Shown: piece after piece, positions 45,609-54,826 of the stretch
How positions within the stretch are numbered: the stretch's first letter is position 1
How the letters are laid out: the number at the start of each line of letters is the position of its first letter
DNA from: Defluviimonas salinarum
GTDB taxonomy: Bacteria > Pseudomonadota > Alphaproteobacteria > Rhodobacterales > Rhodobacteraceae
Reading direction: 5' to 3'
DNA length: 64,000 nucleotides
Assembly: GCF_026013545.1 (NCBI RefSeq)
Contig: NZ_JAPDOG010000001.1
Coordinates: 285,815 to 349,814 of the forward strand
Notes under the pieces: model-generated
The model's input: only the letters and a program-made list of their open reading frames with translations
The model's database searches: none
Told to the model about the DNA's origin: nothing
Program-made: the position numbers and the translations under genes

Positions 45609-45892
45609 GAACCCCGCCTTACGCTGCTAGGCGCAAGGGCTTAAGTTTCGGTCTTCGAGCTGCTTAAGCAGCCAGAGCGACCGGAGCACGGTTGTCGTTG
45701 GCAACTGTACTTTTCGGACCGATAACGGTGGTACCTCACCGGGACAAAGCAAACCCCTTTAGACGTTCGTCGATCCTGTTTCGGCCCCTGATGCCCCCAA
45801 CGAGGGATTTGGTGGAGCCGCCGGGTACCGCCCCCGGGTCCGATCCGCTTATTACGAGCGCGTTTATGTCCATAGTCCGGGAAGTCCCGAAC
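45583..45892 (-). ncRNA. ssrA: tmRNA, circularly permuted two-piece type
   Basis: Rescues stalled ribosomes. Read on the minus strand, the acceptor piece comes first and ends in GGCGGCTCCACCA at 45810 with encoded CCA. A 21-nt spacer (45789-45809) is removed, and the coding piece begins GGGGCCGAAACAGG at 45788. The GGGGCCG/CGGCTCC acceptor stem pairs across the two pieces. The tag frame is at 45664-45702: GCC resume codon, then ANDNRAPVALAA-stop. Ends were set by the promoter on one side and the hairpin at 45583-45608 (GCAGGC/GCCTGC, then TTTTCCC) on the other; exact mature ends are uncertain. Confidence 0.93.
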
Positions 45893-45898
45893 AGGCCC

Positions 45899-45927
45899 AA
45901 TATAGGGATGGGCAGCGGCGCGCGCAA
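45899..45927 (-). promoter_or_regulatory. Sigma-70 promoter of ssrA
   Basis: On the minus strand, -35 TTGCGC (45922-45927), 17-bp spacer, -10 TATATT (45899-45904). Start of transcription expected near 45892, about 80 nt before the end of the acceptor piece. Confidence 0.65.
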
Positions 45928-46121
45928 GGCTCCAAACCGTAATGCCATTGCCTTCACAATGAGATGCATCTGATTGAATTAAAAATATAATATGAGATCT
46001 CAGCGCGTTTCATTGCAGTGGTTCGGCGTACGGCGGTGACGCCCGCCGACGGTTGCGCAGGAACCGGGTCGACTTCCGTGTCCCGATGGCAACCATTCAG
46101 GGAGCAATCCGGGAGCCCGAA

Positions 46122-47054
46122 ATGACCAGACCTGTATCTCCGACCCTGCAGGTGACGTCCGGCGCGATGCTGGTCGCGCTCGCCATGGTCTGGGGCGGGT
46201 CCTTCTTCTTCGCCGAGATCGCCTTGAGAGAACTGCCGCCGCTGACAATCACGCTGCATCGCGTCTTCTGGGCGGTGCCGGTCCTTCTCGCGGCGGTGCT
46301 GGGCAATGGGATCGAGATACCCAGATCCGCCCGGGTCTGGCTGGCCTACCTCGTCATGGGAGCTCTGAACAATGCGATTCCCTTCTCGCTCATCTTCTGG
46401 GGGCAAACCCATATCGAGAGCGGCCTCGCCTCGATCCTGAACGCCACCACGGCGGTATTCGGAGCGGTGGTGGCGGGCCTCCTTCTGGCCGATGAACCGC
46501 TGACGGCGCGCAAGATCGCCGGTGCCGGCCTCGGCGTCCTCGGCGTGGCGGTCATCATGGGGCGCGACGCGTTGATGACGCTCGACCCGCGCAGCCTTTC
46601 GCAACTGGCCGTGATCGGCGCGGCGCTGTCCTATTCCCTTGCGAGCGTCTGGGCCAAGCGGATGCTGTCGGGACAGCCGCCGATCATGAATGCGCTCGGG
46701 ATGCTGGTCGGCAGCACAGTGCTGATGCTGCCGGTCGTGGTCGCTGTCGACGGGCCGCCCGCACTTGCGTTGCAGACGACCACCTTGGGGGCGCTGGTCG
46801 CGCTTTCGGTGATGTCCACCGCGCTCGCCTATCTGCTCTATTTCGCGATCCTCGCACGGGCGGGGGCGGCGAACCTCTTGCTGGTCACGCTGCTCATTCC
46901 GCCCTTCGCGATCGGGCTTGGTGCCGCGTTCCTCGGGGAGAGGCTCGGGGCGGAAGTATGGCCTGGCGCCCTCTGCATCGCACTCGGCCTCGCGGTGACA
47001 GATGGCCGGCCGCTGCGCTGGCTCACCGCCATGGGCGGCCGCGCGCCTCAATGA
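46122..47054 (+). CDS. EamA/DMT-family exporter
   Basis: 310 aa with about 10 membrane helices in two EamA repeats: AMLVALAMVWGGSFFFAEIA (first) and IGAALSYSLASVWAKR (second), each with the glycine-rich pore signature. Likely metabolite exporter; substrate unknown. ATG 46122 follows GGGAG; an in-frame ATG 36 bp upstream is also possible. Confidence 0.88.
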   Translation: MTRPVSPTLQVTSGAMLVALAMVWGGSFFFAEIALRELPPLTITLHRVFWAVPVLLAAVLGNGIEIPRSARVWLAYLVMGALNNAIPFSLIFWGQTHIESGLASILNATTAVFGAVVAGLLLADEPLTARKIAGAGLGVLGVAVIMGRDALMTLDPRSLSQLAVIGAALSYSLASVWAKRMLSGQPPIMNALGMLVGSTVLMLPVVVAVDGPPALALQTTTLGALVALSVMSTALAYLLYFAILARAGAANLLLVTLLIPPFAIGLGAAFLGERLGAEVWPGALCIALGLAVTDGRPLRWLTAMGGRAPQ

Positions 47055-47056
47055 AA

Positions 47057-47080
47057 ACGGCGCCGGAGATCCGGCGCCGT
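47057..47080. terminator. Bidirectional hairpin between convergent genes
   Basis: Perfect 10-bp stem ACGGCGCCGG / CCGGCGCCGT with loop AGAT, 3 bp after the DMT gene and 24 bp from the end of the BCCT gene. AAAA precedes it, but there is no long U-run. Confidence 0.65.
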
Positions 47081-47103
47081 CATGGTGCATGCGTCGAGCG
47101 TGG

Positions 47104-48939
47104 TTATTCCGCCGGATTCTCGATCCGCTCGGCATGCTTCTCGCGCAGCCCGTCGCGGTAGAGCGCCTTGACCAGCGAAGCGCACATCAGGCCCATGACC
47201 ATGGTGAACGGAAGCGCGCCAATGATCATCGCGCTCTTCAGCGCCTCCATCGGGTCGGCGCCCGCGCCGTTCTTGCCGGCGATCAGCAGCGTGCCGATGA
47301 CCAGCGTCAGGATCACGCCCCAGACGATACGGTGCTTGATGCCGGTTTCCTGCTCGCCGCCCGACATGATCGTATTCATCACGAGGATGCCGGAGTCCGC
47401 CGAGGTCACGAGGAAGGTCAGGATCAGCACGACGCACATCACGGTGATGACGTTCAGGAACGTCCCCGAGAGCATGTGGCCGAGCGTCACGAAGAGCTTC
47501 GCGGTGTTCGAGGCCGCGAGGATCGAGCCTTGCGCCACGCCCGACAGTTCGAGGTCGATCGCGGTTCCGCCGAGGATGGTCATCCAGGCGAAGCAGACGA
47601 GCGCGGGCGCGAAGATGCAGCCGACGATGAACTCGCGCACGGTCCGGCCGCGCGAGATGCGGGCGAGGAAGAGGCCGACGAAGGGCGAGAACGCGATCCA
47701 CCAGGCCCAGTAGAAGGTCGTCCAGCCGGCTTGCCAGCCGAAGAGCCGGCCTTCGGTCCCGGCCGCGTAGGCCGCGTCCTGCGTCGCGGCCGGAAGTGCC
47801 GCCGCGGCGCCGGTCAGATCGCCCTTGAAGCCGTCGAGCGAGCCCCAGGCATTGGTCGCGCCGGCATAGAGGTCGCCCGCCAGCGGCGCGGCCTCGGCCG
47901 GGAGTTTCGCGGCGAATTCTGCTTCGGAGAGCGGCAGATGCGGGCCGAAGCTGAGTTGGGCGAAGTGCTGGATGTAGTCGATGAAGGCCGCGCCGTATGT
48001 CGTCATCGCGAAGGCGAAGGAGCCGAAGGCGACGAAGACCAGCAGCAGCAGGATCGACAGGACGAGGTTGAGGTTCGAGAGGTACTTGACCCCACGCCCG
48101 ACGCCCGAGACCGCCGACAGGACGGACATGGCCATGATCACAACGAGCCCGGCGATGAGCCCGACGGTGCCGGGGGCAGGGGTCTCGCCGCCCATGTCCA
48201 TCATCCACTCCATGCCGGTGATCGCGTACATGCCGTCGATGAACTGGCTGACGCCGAAGCCGATCGTCACGGAGACGCCGAGAATGGTCGCCACGACGCC
48301 GAGCACGTCGACGAGATGGCCGAAGATGCCGTTCACGAACCGCCCGAACAGCGGCGTCAGCGCCGAGCGGATCGTCAGCGGCATGTCACGCGTATAGGCG
48401 TAGTAGGCAAGGCTGAGCCCGGTGACGACATAGATCGCCCAGGCATGGAAGCCGTAGTGCAGGAAGGTGTAGCGGTAACCCGATTCCAGCGCCTCGGGCG
48501 TGTTGCCCGCGACCGCGCCCGCGACGACGAGGGGGTTGGAGCCCCAGAGGCCGAGCGGCTCGGCGGTGGCGAAGACCATGAGGCCGACGCCGAGACCGGC
48601 GCCGAACATCATCGAGAACCAGGAAAAATCGGAGAACTCCGGCTTCTCACCGGCCTTGCCCATCACCCGCCGCCCGGTCCGCGGCAGGACCGCGATGACG
48701 AGAAGGAAGAAGGCGAAGAAGCCGACGATGAGGATGTAGAAGGCGTTGAAATCCTCTAGGATGCGCCAGTTGAGGCTGCCAAGCACGCCGTTGGCGTTGG
48801 CCGGCCAGACCAGCGCCCAGATCACGAGAAGCGTCATCGAAACTTTCGAGATGAGTGCGATCGGCACGCTGTAGCCTTCGTAGAAGCCCGACGCGGCCTT
48901 GCGGATTTCGATATCCGTGAATGGTGGTTTGATATTCAT
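47104..48939 (-). CDS. BCCT-family betaine/choline/carnitine transporter
   Basis: 611 aa, 12 membrane helices. Signature segments: SWFSMMFGAGLGVGLMVFAT (substrate loop), SLAYYAYTRDMPLTIRSAL and the family signature TTFYWAWWIAFSPFVGLFLA with RISRGRTVREF. Ion-coupled uptake of quaternary amines for osmoprotection or carbon. It could feed betaine metabolism together with tmpAB, 30 kb away, but the link is only thematic. The 285 bp upstream (48940-49224) contain no gene. Confidence 0.92.
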   Translation of the reverse strand: MNIKPPFTDIEIRKAASGFYEGYSVPIALISKVSMTLLVIWALVWPANANGVLGSLNWRILEDFNAFYILIVGFFAFFLLVIAVLPRTGRRVMGKAGEKPEFSDFSWFSMMFGAGLGVGLMVFATAEPLGLWGSNPLVVAGAVAGNTPEALESGYRYTFLHYGFHAWAIYVVTGLSLAYYAYTRDMPLTIRSALTPLFGRFVNGIFGHLVDVLGVVATILGVSVTIGFGVSQFIDGMYAITGMEWMMDMGGETPAPGTVGLIAGLVVIMAMSVLSAVSGVGRGVKYLSNLNLVLSILLLLVFVAFGSFAFAMTTYGAAFIDYIQHFAQLSFGPHLPLSEAEFAAKLPAEAAPLAGDLYAGATNAWGSLDGFKGDLTGAAAALPAATQDAAYAAGTEGRLFGWQAGWTTFYWAWWIAFSPFVGLFLARISRGRTVREFIVGCIFAPALVCFAWMTILGGTAIDLELSGVAQGSILAASNTAKLFVTLGHMLSGTFLNVITVMCVVLILTFLVTSADSGILVMNTIMSGGEQETGIKHRIVWGVILTLVIGTLLIAGKNGAGADPMEALKSAMIIGALPFTMVMGLMCASLVKALYRDGLREKHAERIENPAE

Positions 48940-49224
48940 GTCCCTGTCCGTGTGGAATGATCCACAGAACGGTCCGGTCCGCTGATCCGGTGCCTCTCCC
49001 CTGGCCCGGAACCGGCCTTTCCCCCCTGCGCGACCGGATATGTCGGAAGGCCTCCCGCAGGGTTGGCACCAAAGCGACGATTCACCAGTCGGATTGCGAC
49101 CAATACAGCCATGTTCGTCATAAAACTGTCATCGAGTCCCGGCTTCGGCGCCGCGGAGGGCGGCATTGCAAGCCGGATCGCCAGCGGGCAGGGTTCGGTT
49201 CGGGAATCGGCTCCGGGAGGGACC

Positions 49225-50451
49225 ATGCCGCTCGATCTTGACTTCGTCCGCCGCCAGTTTCCGGCCTTCTCGGAGCCCGCGTTGAGGGATCGCGCGTTCT
49301 TCGAGAATGCGGGCGGCTCCTATGCCTGCCAGCCGGTGATCGACCGGCTGACGCGGTTTTACCGGGAACGCAAGGTGCAGCCCTACGGCCCATATGCCGC
49401 CTCGGCCGCGGGCGGGGAGGAGATGGACGAGGCGCGGGCGCGCCTCGCCGCGATGATGGGGATCAAGACTCATGAGCTAAGCTTCGGCCCCTCGACGACG
49501 CAAAACACCTACGTGCTGGCCCAGGCCTTCCGGCGCCACCTGAAGCCCGGCGAGGCCATCGTCGTCACCGATCAGGATCACGAGGCCAATTCCGGTCCCT
49601 GGCGGCGGCTCGGCGAGGAGGGGGTGGAGATCCGCGAATGGAAGATTGACCCGGAGACCGGGCATCTCGATCCCGCGCGTCTTGTCCCGCTGCTGGCGGA
49701 CGGAAAGGTTCGGCTCGTCTGCTTTCCGCATTGCTCGAACGTGGTGGCAGAGATCAACCCGGTCGCTGAGATCGTCGCCCTCGCGCATGCGGCGGGCGCG
49801 GTCACCTGCGTCGACGGGGTGAGCTACGCGCCGCACGGCATTCCGAACGTCGCGGCGCTCGGCGCCGACATCTACCTCTTCTCGGCCTACAAGGTCTACG
49901 GGCCGCATCAGGGGATCATGGCGATCCGCGAGGATCTCGGGATGCGCCTGCCCAACCAGGGGCACTATTTCAACGGTGATGTGCTCTACAAGCGGTTCAC
50001 GCCGGCCGGGCCGGATCACGCGCAGATTGCGGCCTCGGCCGGGATCGCGGACTATTTCGATGCGCTCCACGATCACCATTTCGCCCCCGAGCCCGACGCG
50101 GCAAAGCGCGCCGGGGCGGTGCATGACCTGATGCGAGCGCAGGAGATTGCCGCCTGCCAGCCGCTCCTCGATTACCTCGGGGCGCGCAACGATGTACGGC
50201 TCATTGGTCCGCGCAACGCGGCGGGGCGGGCGCCGACCGTCGCCGTGGCGCTGGACCGGGCTGCCGAGCCGGTCTCGGCGGCGCTAGCCGACCACGGGAT
50301 CAACTGCTGGGCCGGAGACTTCTACGCCGTCCGGCCCCTGACCGCGATGGGGGTCGATCTGGACGAGGGCGTGCTGCGTCTGTCGATGGTCCACTACACG
50401 TCCTCCGACGAGGTCGCGCGCTTGATCGCGGCCCTGGACAGGGTCCTGTAA
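49225..50451 (+). CDS. Class V aminotransferase, cysteine-desulfurase-like
   Basis: 408-aa PLP enzyme. Motifs: FFENAGGSYACQPVIDRL (N-terminal), TDQDHEANSGPWRRL (His for PLP stacking), CVDGVSYAPHGIPNV, and Schiff-base Lys in FSAYKVYGPHQG. This is the SufS-like subgroup without adjacent suf or isc genes, so it may act on another substrate. GGGAGG lies before ATG 49225; longer in-frame starts look non-coding. Confidence 0.87.
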   Translation: MPLDLDFVRRQFPAFSEPALRDRAFFENAGGSYACQPVIDRLTRFYRERKVQPYGPYAASAAGGEEMDEARARLAAMMGIKTHELSFGPSTTQNTYVLAQAFRRHLKPGEAIVVTDQDHEANSGPWRRLGEEGVEIREWKIDPETGHLDPARLVPLLADGKVRLVCFPHCSNVVAEINPVAEIVALAHAAGAVTCVDGVSYAPHGIPNVAALGADIYLFSAYKVYGPHQGIMAIREDLGMRLPNQGHYFNGDVLYKRFTPAGPDHAQIAASAGIADYFDALHDHHFAPEPDAAKRAGAVHDLMRAQEIAACQPLLDYLGARNDVRLIGPRNAAGRAPTVAVALDRAAEPVSAALADHGINCWAGDFYAVRPLTAMGVDLDEGVLRLSMVHYTSSDEVARLIAALDRVL

Positions 50452-50509
50452 GCGCCGCGCCGCTGCGCCGCTGGTGCCGCCGGGAGCGTCACACCGCGAG
50501 GGAGGCGAA

Positions 50510-51934
50510 ATGGGAAGAGCTCCGGTCATCCTCTGGTTCCGCCGCGACCTGCGCCTATCCGACCATGAGGCGCTTTGCGCCGCAGCGGCGAGCGGACGGC
50601 CGGTCGTGCCACTGTTCATCCATGATGAAACCGTCGAGACGCTCGGGGCGGCCGCGAAATGGCGGCTCGGCGAGGGGCTGCGCGTCTTCGTCGGGGCCCT
50701 GGAGGCGACCGGCTCGCGCCTGATCCTGCGAAGGGGGACGGCGCTGGATGTGCTGCGCGCGACCGTAGTCGAGGTCGGGGCGAGTGCGGTATTCTGGCAG
50801 AGGGTCTACGACCGCGACGGCATCACGCGGGACCGCACGGTGAAAACCGCGCTGAAGGTCGCGGGGATCGAGGCGCGAAGCTTCGCCGGCGCGACTGTAT
50901 TCGAACCCTGGGACGTCTCGACAGGATCGGGTGCGGCCTACAAGGTGTTCACCCCTTTCTGGCGAGCGATCCGCGGGCGGAATCCGGGCGAGGCATTGCC
51001 GCTGCCGGCATCGCTTGTCGCTCCGGAGAGCTGGCCCGCCTCGGAGTCGTTGAGGGGCTGGAACATGGGCGCGGCGTTGGATCGCGGCGCGAAAATCCTC
51101 GCGCGACATGCCGTGGTCGGCGAGGCGGCGGCCCGCGACCGTCTGGAAAGGTTCCGCGCCGAGCGACTCGAGCACTATGCCGAAGGGCGGGATCATCCGG
51201 CGCGACAATGCACGTCGGGCCTGTCGGAGAACCTTGCCTCGGGTGAGATATCGCCACGTGCCGTCTGGCTGGCGGCGCTCGGGGATTGGCAGGCCGGACG
51301 GCCGGGGGCGGAGAAATTCCTCTCCGAACTTGGCTGGCGCGAATTCGCCTGGCACCTGATGTACCACGCGCCGGACCTTGACCGCGCGAACTGGCGAGCG
51401 GGATGGGATTCCTTTCCCTGGCGCGGCGACAACGCGGATGCCGAGCGATGGCGGCGCGGGATGACGGGCGAGCCCTTCGTCGATGCGGCGATGCGCGAGA
51501 TGTTCGTGACCGGCCGGATGCACAATCGGGCGCGGATGATTGCGGCCTCCTATCTGACCAAGAACCTCCTGACCGATTGGCGCGTCGGGCTCGGCTGGTT
51601 CGCGGAGTGTCTCACCGACTGGGACCCGGCCGCGAACGCGATGGGATGGCAATGGGTCGCCGGATCGGGGCCGGACTCCGCGCCCTTCTTCCGGATCTTC
51701 AATCCGCGCCTGCAGGCCGAACGCTTCGATCGGGACGGCGGCTACCGGGCGGCATTCATCGCGGAGGGGCAGGCCGAGCCGCCCCGGACGGCGCTTGAGT
51801 ATTTCAAAGCCGCTCCGCGAAGTTGGAACCTCTCGCCGGGCGATCGCTACCCGACTCCGCTGACCGACCTCGCGGCGAGCCGGGCACGCGCTCTCGATGC
51901 CTATCGCGGGATGGATGCTGCGCCTGCGAGATAA
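50510..51934 (+). CDS. phr: Deoxyribodipyrimidine photolyase (FAD-binding)
   Basis: 474 aa. N-terminal antenna-binding domain (about 1-135; VILWFRRDLRLSDHEALCAA) and FAD domain with FLSELGWREFAWHLMYHAPD, FVDAAMREMFVTGRMHNRAR (lesion-side loop) and TDWDPAANAMGWQWVAGSGP. Repairs cyclobutane pyrimidine dimers using light. Starts at ATG 50510 after GGGAGGCG. It begins a same-direction run, phr-cfa-trgA-trgB-cysK, suggestive of a stress cluster. Confidence 0.93.
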   Translation: MGRAPVILWFRRDLRLSDHEALCAAAASGRPVVPLFIHDETVETLGAAAKWRLGEGLRVFVGALEATGSRLILRRGTALDVLRATVVEVGASAVFWQRVYDRDGITRDRTVKTALKVAGIEARSFAGATVFEPWDVSTGSGAAYKVFTPFWRAIRGRNPGEALPLPASLVAPESWPASESLRGWNMGAALDRGAKILARHAVVGEAAARDRLERFRAERLEHYAEGRDHPARQCTSGLSENLASGEISPRAVWLAALGDWQAGRPGAEKFLSELGWREFAWHLMYHAPDLDRANWRAGWDSFPWRGDNADAERWRRGMTGEPFVDAAMREMFVTGRMHNRARMIAASYLTKNLLTDWRVGLGWFAECLTDWDPAANAMGWQWVAGSGPDSAPFFRIFNPRLQAERFDRDGGYRAAFIAEGQAEPPRTALEYFKAAPRSWNLSPGDRYPTPLTDLAASRARALDAYRGMDAAPAR

Positions 51935-51986
51935 CCCGGTTGTCGTGTTTGATTTCAAGGATATATTTGTAATCAGGGAGGTCCCG

Positions 51987-53201
51987 ATGGAAGCGTTGAC
52001 GACCACCGAAGGACAGTCTGGTCTGCCGCGGTATTTCGCGCAGGTCTTCCGGATTGCGCAGGGCATGCGCAATGGCCGGCTCGATTTCGTGCTCGCCGAT
52101 GGCCGCAGGTTCCGCGCCAACGGCGCGAATCCCGGCCCGGTCGCCGAGATCCATGTCCATGACGATGACATCTTCGCGCGGCTGATCCGCGAGGGCGATC
52201 TGGGCTTTTCCGACGCCTATCTCGATGGCGGCTGGTCGACGCCGGATCTCATGGCGTTCATGGATCTCGTCCATTGCGACAATGACGAGATCTACGACGG
52301 CTTTCCCGGAATGGGAGTGTTGCGGGCCTACGAGCGCATGCGGCACCATCTGCGGTCCAATTCACGCCGGCAGGCGAAGCGCAACATCGCCTACCATTAC
52401 GACCTCGGCAACGAGTTCTATGAGAAATGGCTCGACCGGAGCATGACCTATTCCTCCGCTTTGTTCAAAACCGGGCAGGAGAGCCTCGAGGCGGCGCAGA
52501 AGCAGAAATACGCCTCGCTCGTCGACGGCATGGGCGCGAAGCCGGGCGACCACATCCTCGAGATCGGCTGCGGTTGGGGCGGGTTCGCCGAATACGCGGC
52601 GCGGGAGCGGGGGCTGCGGGTCACGGGGCTCACGATCTCGCAGGCCCAGCTTGAATACGCGCGGGCGCGGATCGCCCGCGCGGGGCTTCAGGACAGGGTT
52701 GACGTGAGGCTTCAAGATTACAGGGACGAACGCGGCACGTTCGATGGTATTGCCTCGATCGAGATGTTCGAGGCGGTGGGCGAAAAGTACTGGCCGGTCT
52801 ATTTCGACACGCTCCGCGAGCGCCTGAAGCCGGGGCGAAACGCCACGCTGCAGATCATCACGCTTCAGGAGAAGCGCTTCGAGATCTACCGGAAAGGCGT
52901 TGACTTCATTCAGAAATACATATTCCCGGGCGGGATGCTGCCGTCGCGGAGCGCGCTTCAGCGGGAAATTCGCGATGCCGGGCTGGCGCTGGTCGGGTCG
53001 GTCGAATTCGGTGAAAGCTACAGCCAGACGCTGCGCCGCTGGTACGAGGTTTTCAACGCGCATTGGGATGAAATCGCCGGAATGGGATTCGATACCCGGT
53101 TTCAGCGCATGTGGAATTTCTACCTCGCCTCTTGCGCGGGGGCGTTTCACGGCGGAAACTGCGACGTGACGCAGATCACAATCTCGAGGCCAGCAGTCTA
53201 G
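51987..53201 (+). CDS. cfa: Cyclopropane-fatty-acyl-phospholipid synthase
   Basis: 404 aa. SAM motif ILEIGCGWGGFAEYAARERG, plus the CFA signatures YHYDLGNEFYEKWLDRSMTY and FIQKYIFPGGMLPS. Methylates membrane lipid double bonds from the cytoplasmic face. ATG 51987 follows AGGGAGG; the frame is open further up but overlaps photolyase. Ends 1 base before trgA starts. Confidence 0.92.
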   Translation: MEALTTTEGQSGLPRYFAQVFRIAQGMRNGRLDFVLADGRRFRANGANPGPVAEIHVHDDDIFARLIREGDLGFSDAYLDGGWSTPDLMAFMDLVHCDNDEIYDGFPGMGVLRAYERMRHHLRSNSRRQAKRNIAYHYDLGNEFYEKWLDRSMTYSSALFKTGQESLEAAQKQKYASLVDGMGAKPGDHILEIGCGWGGFAEYAARERGLRVTGLTISQAQLEYARARIARAGLQDRVDVRLQDYRDERGTFDGIASIEMFEAVGEKYWPVYFDTLRERLKPGRNATLQIITLQEKRFEIYRKGVDFIQKYIFPGGMLPSRSALQREIRDAGLALVGSVEFGESYSQTLRRWYEVFNAHWDEIAGMGFDTRFQRMWNFYLASCAGAFHGGNCDVTQITISRPAV

Positions 53202-53642
53202 ATGCCCACAGCAGCTAAGCTCTTTGCCGCCTTCGCCTTCGCGGTCGTGGCGTTCTTCGCCGCGGAGGTCTTCAAGCCGCACATGCCCGAGGGTACCCAG
53301 TTCGGGTATTTCTCGTTCGTTTCCGCGCTGATCGGCGTGGTGGCCGGCTGGCGGGTTATGGGGCCGGATGCCGGGCGCGGCAACTGGATGGCGGTGAACT
53401 CGGGGATCAAGACCTCGGCCTGCGCTGTCGGACTCGCGCTTCTGATCTTCTCGACCTACGAGATGCTGCGCCTGGCCTTCCGGCCGGCCTACAAGTCCCC
53501 GATGGAGGCGATTGTCGGGATCTTCGACCTCGCGGTGGAGTTCTCGGTCTCGCTGATTGCCTGGGACGTGATCATGGTTCTCGTCGTCGGCGGCGCACTG
53601 GCGGGACTTCTTTCCGAATGGGCGGCCCGGCGCTGGAACTGA
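53202..53642 (+). CDS. trgA: TrgA-family membrane protein (tellurite resistance)
   Basis: 146 aa with four membrane helices (about 5-21, 33-50, 68-87, 110-135). The family pattern PTAAKLFAAFAFAVVAFFAA, then FGYFSFVSALIGVVAGWRVM is typical. In Rhodobacter sphaeroides, trgA-trgB next to cysK confers tellurite resistance; the same order is seen here. Start abuts the cfa stop. Confidence 0.88.
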   Translation: MPTAAKLFAAFAFAVVAFFAAEVFKPHMPEGTQFGYFSFVSALIGVVAGWRVMGPDAGRGNWMAVNSGIKTSACAVGLALLIFSTYEMLRLAFRPAYKSPMEAIVGIFDLAVEFSVSLIAWDVIMVLVVGGALAGLLSEWAARRWN

Positions 53643-53647
53643 GACCT

Positions 53648-54775
53648 GTGAGTGCATTCTTCTTCTACGGGACGCTGTGTCACCTGCCACTCCTGCGCGC
53701 GGTGCTTGGGCGCGATGTAACCGTGCAGCCGGCACGCCTGGCGGGCCATGCGGTCTTCTGGGCCGAGGGAAGGTCCTTCCCGATGCTCGTCGAGGCCGAG
53801 GGGGCGGCTGACGGCATCTATGTTCGAGACCTGGACGCGGCGGATGTGGCACGGCTCGATTTCTACGAGTGCGGTTTTGCCTATGGAACCCGCGAGGTCA
53901 CGGTCGAGACCGCGTCCGGTGCGGCGACCGCGCGGGTCTACTATCCCGAGCCCGACCTGTGGCAGGAGGGCGCGCCCTGGAGTCTCGATGACTGGGTGGC
54001 GCGCTGGGGCGACGTCGTCGTCACGACGGCAGGCGACGTCATGCGGCATATCGGCCGTGCCGATGCCGCGGCGATCCTCGCGCGGTACCCGATGATGCTG
54101 GTGCGCGGAGACTCGCGTCTCAGGGCGCAGCGCGAGGGCAGTCCGACCCGGCTCCGGCGCCGGGCCGAGCCGGGAGACGTCGAGGAGGATTGCGCCGCCG
54201 AGGTCTATTCGAACTTCTTCTCGGTCGAGGAATACGACCTGCGGTTCCGCCGCTTCGACGGCACGATGAGCCCGACCCTCAACCGCGCAGTTTTCATGTC
54301 CGGCGACGCGGCGGTGGTGCTTCCCTACGACCCCTTCCGCGACCGCGTGCTCCTGATCGAGCAGTTCCGGATGGGGCCTTACGGGCGCGGCGACCCGCAG
54401 CCCTGGCTCCTCGAAGCGATCGCCGGCCGGATCGACGGGGCAGAGACACCCGAGGATGCCGCCCGGCGCGAGGCGCGGGAGGAGGCGGGGCTCGAGCTGC
54501 GTGACCTCCTGCCGGCGGCGCATTTCTATCCCTCGCCGGGCGCCAAGGCCGAGTTCCTCTACACCTATGTCGGCCTTGCCAACCTGCCCGACGGCATCGC
54601 GGGGATCGGCGGCGCGCAGGGCGAGAACGAGGATATCCGGGCCCATGTCGTGCCGTTCGACATGCTGATGGATCTGGTCGCGAGCGGCGAGATCACCGCC
54701 GGTCCGTTGGTGCTGCTGGCGCACTGGCTCGCCGCCCGCCGGCCGGCGCTGCGCGAGGATGCCGGCGGGGCTTGA
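53648..54775 (+). CDS. trgB: TrgB: GGCT-like plus Nudix hydrolase fusion
   Basis: 375 aa. N-terminal gamma-glutamylcyclotransferase-like fold (about 1-150; FFFYGTLCHLPLLRAVLG) fused to a Nudix domain (about 190-365) of ADP-ribose pyrophosphatase type with box GRIDGAETPEDAARREAREE then AGLEL. GTG at 53648, 5 bp after trgA. The two-enzyme fusion is the known TrgB form. Its link to tellurite is established in Rhodobacter; its real substrate is not. Confidence 0.87.
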   Translation: MSAFFFYGTLCHLPLLRAVLGRDVTVQPARLAGHAVFWAEGRSFPMLVEAEGAADGIYVRDLDAADVARLDFYECGFAYGTREVTVETASGAATARVYYPEPDLWQEGAPWSLDDWVARWGDVVVTTAGDVMRHIGRADAAAILARYPMMLVRGDSRLRAQREGSPTRLRRRAEPGDVEEDCAAEVYSNFFSVEEYDLRFRRFDGTMSPTLNRAVFMSGDAAVVLPYDPFRDRVLLIEQFRMGPYGRGDPQPWLLEAIAGRIDGAETPEDAARREAREEAGLELRDLLPAAHFYPSPGAKAEFLYTYVGLANLPDGIAGIGGAQGENEDIRAHVVPFDMLMDLVASGEITAGPLVLLAHWLAARRPALREDAGGA

Positions 54776-54826
54776 GGTCCGCTGTCGCCCGGCCTAGGTA
54801 TGGGGCACGCGACAGGAGGTTTGGCC

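Noticed and set aside
45692-45973. Short ORFs on both strands
   Set aside because: They fall within the tmRNA gene and its promoter.
47002-48759. A 585-codon plus-strand frame
   Set aside because: Antisense of the BCCT transporter; Asp/Glu/Arg/His-rich shadow.
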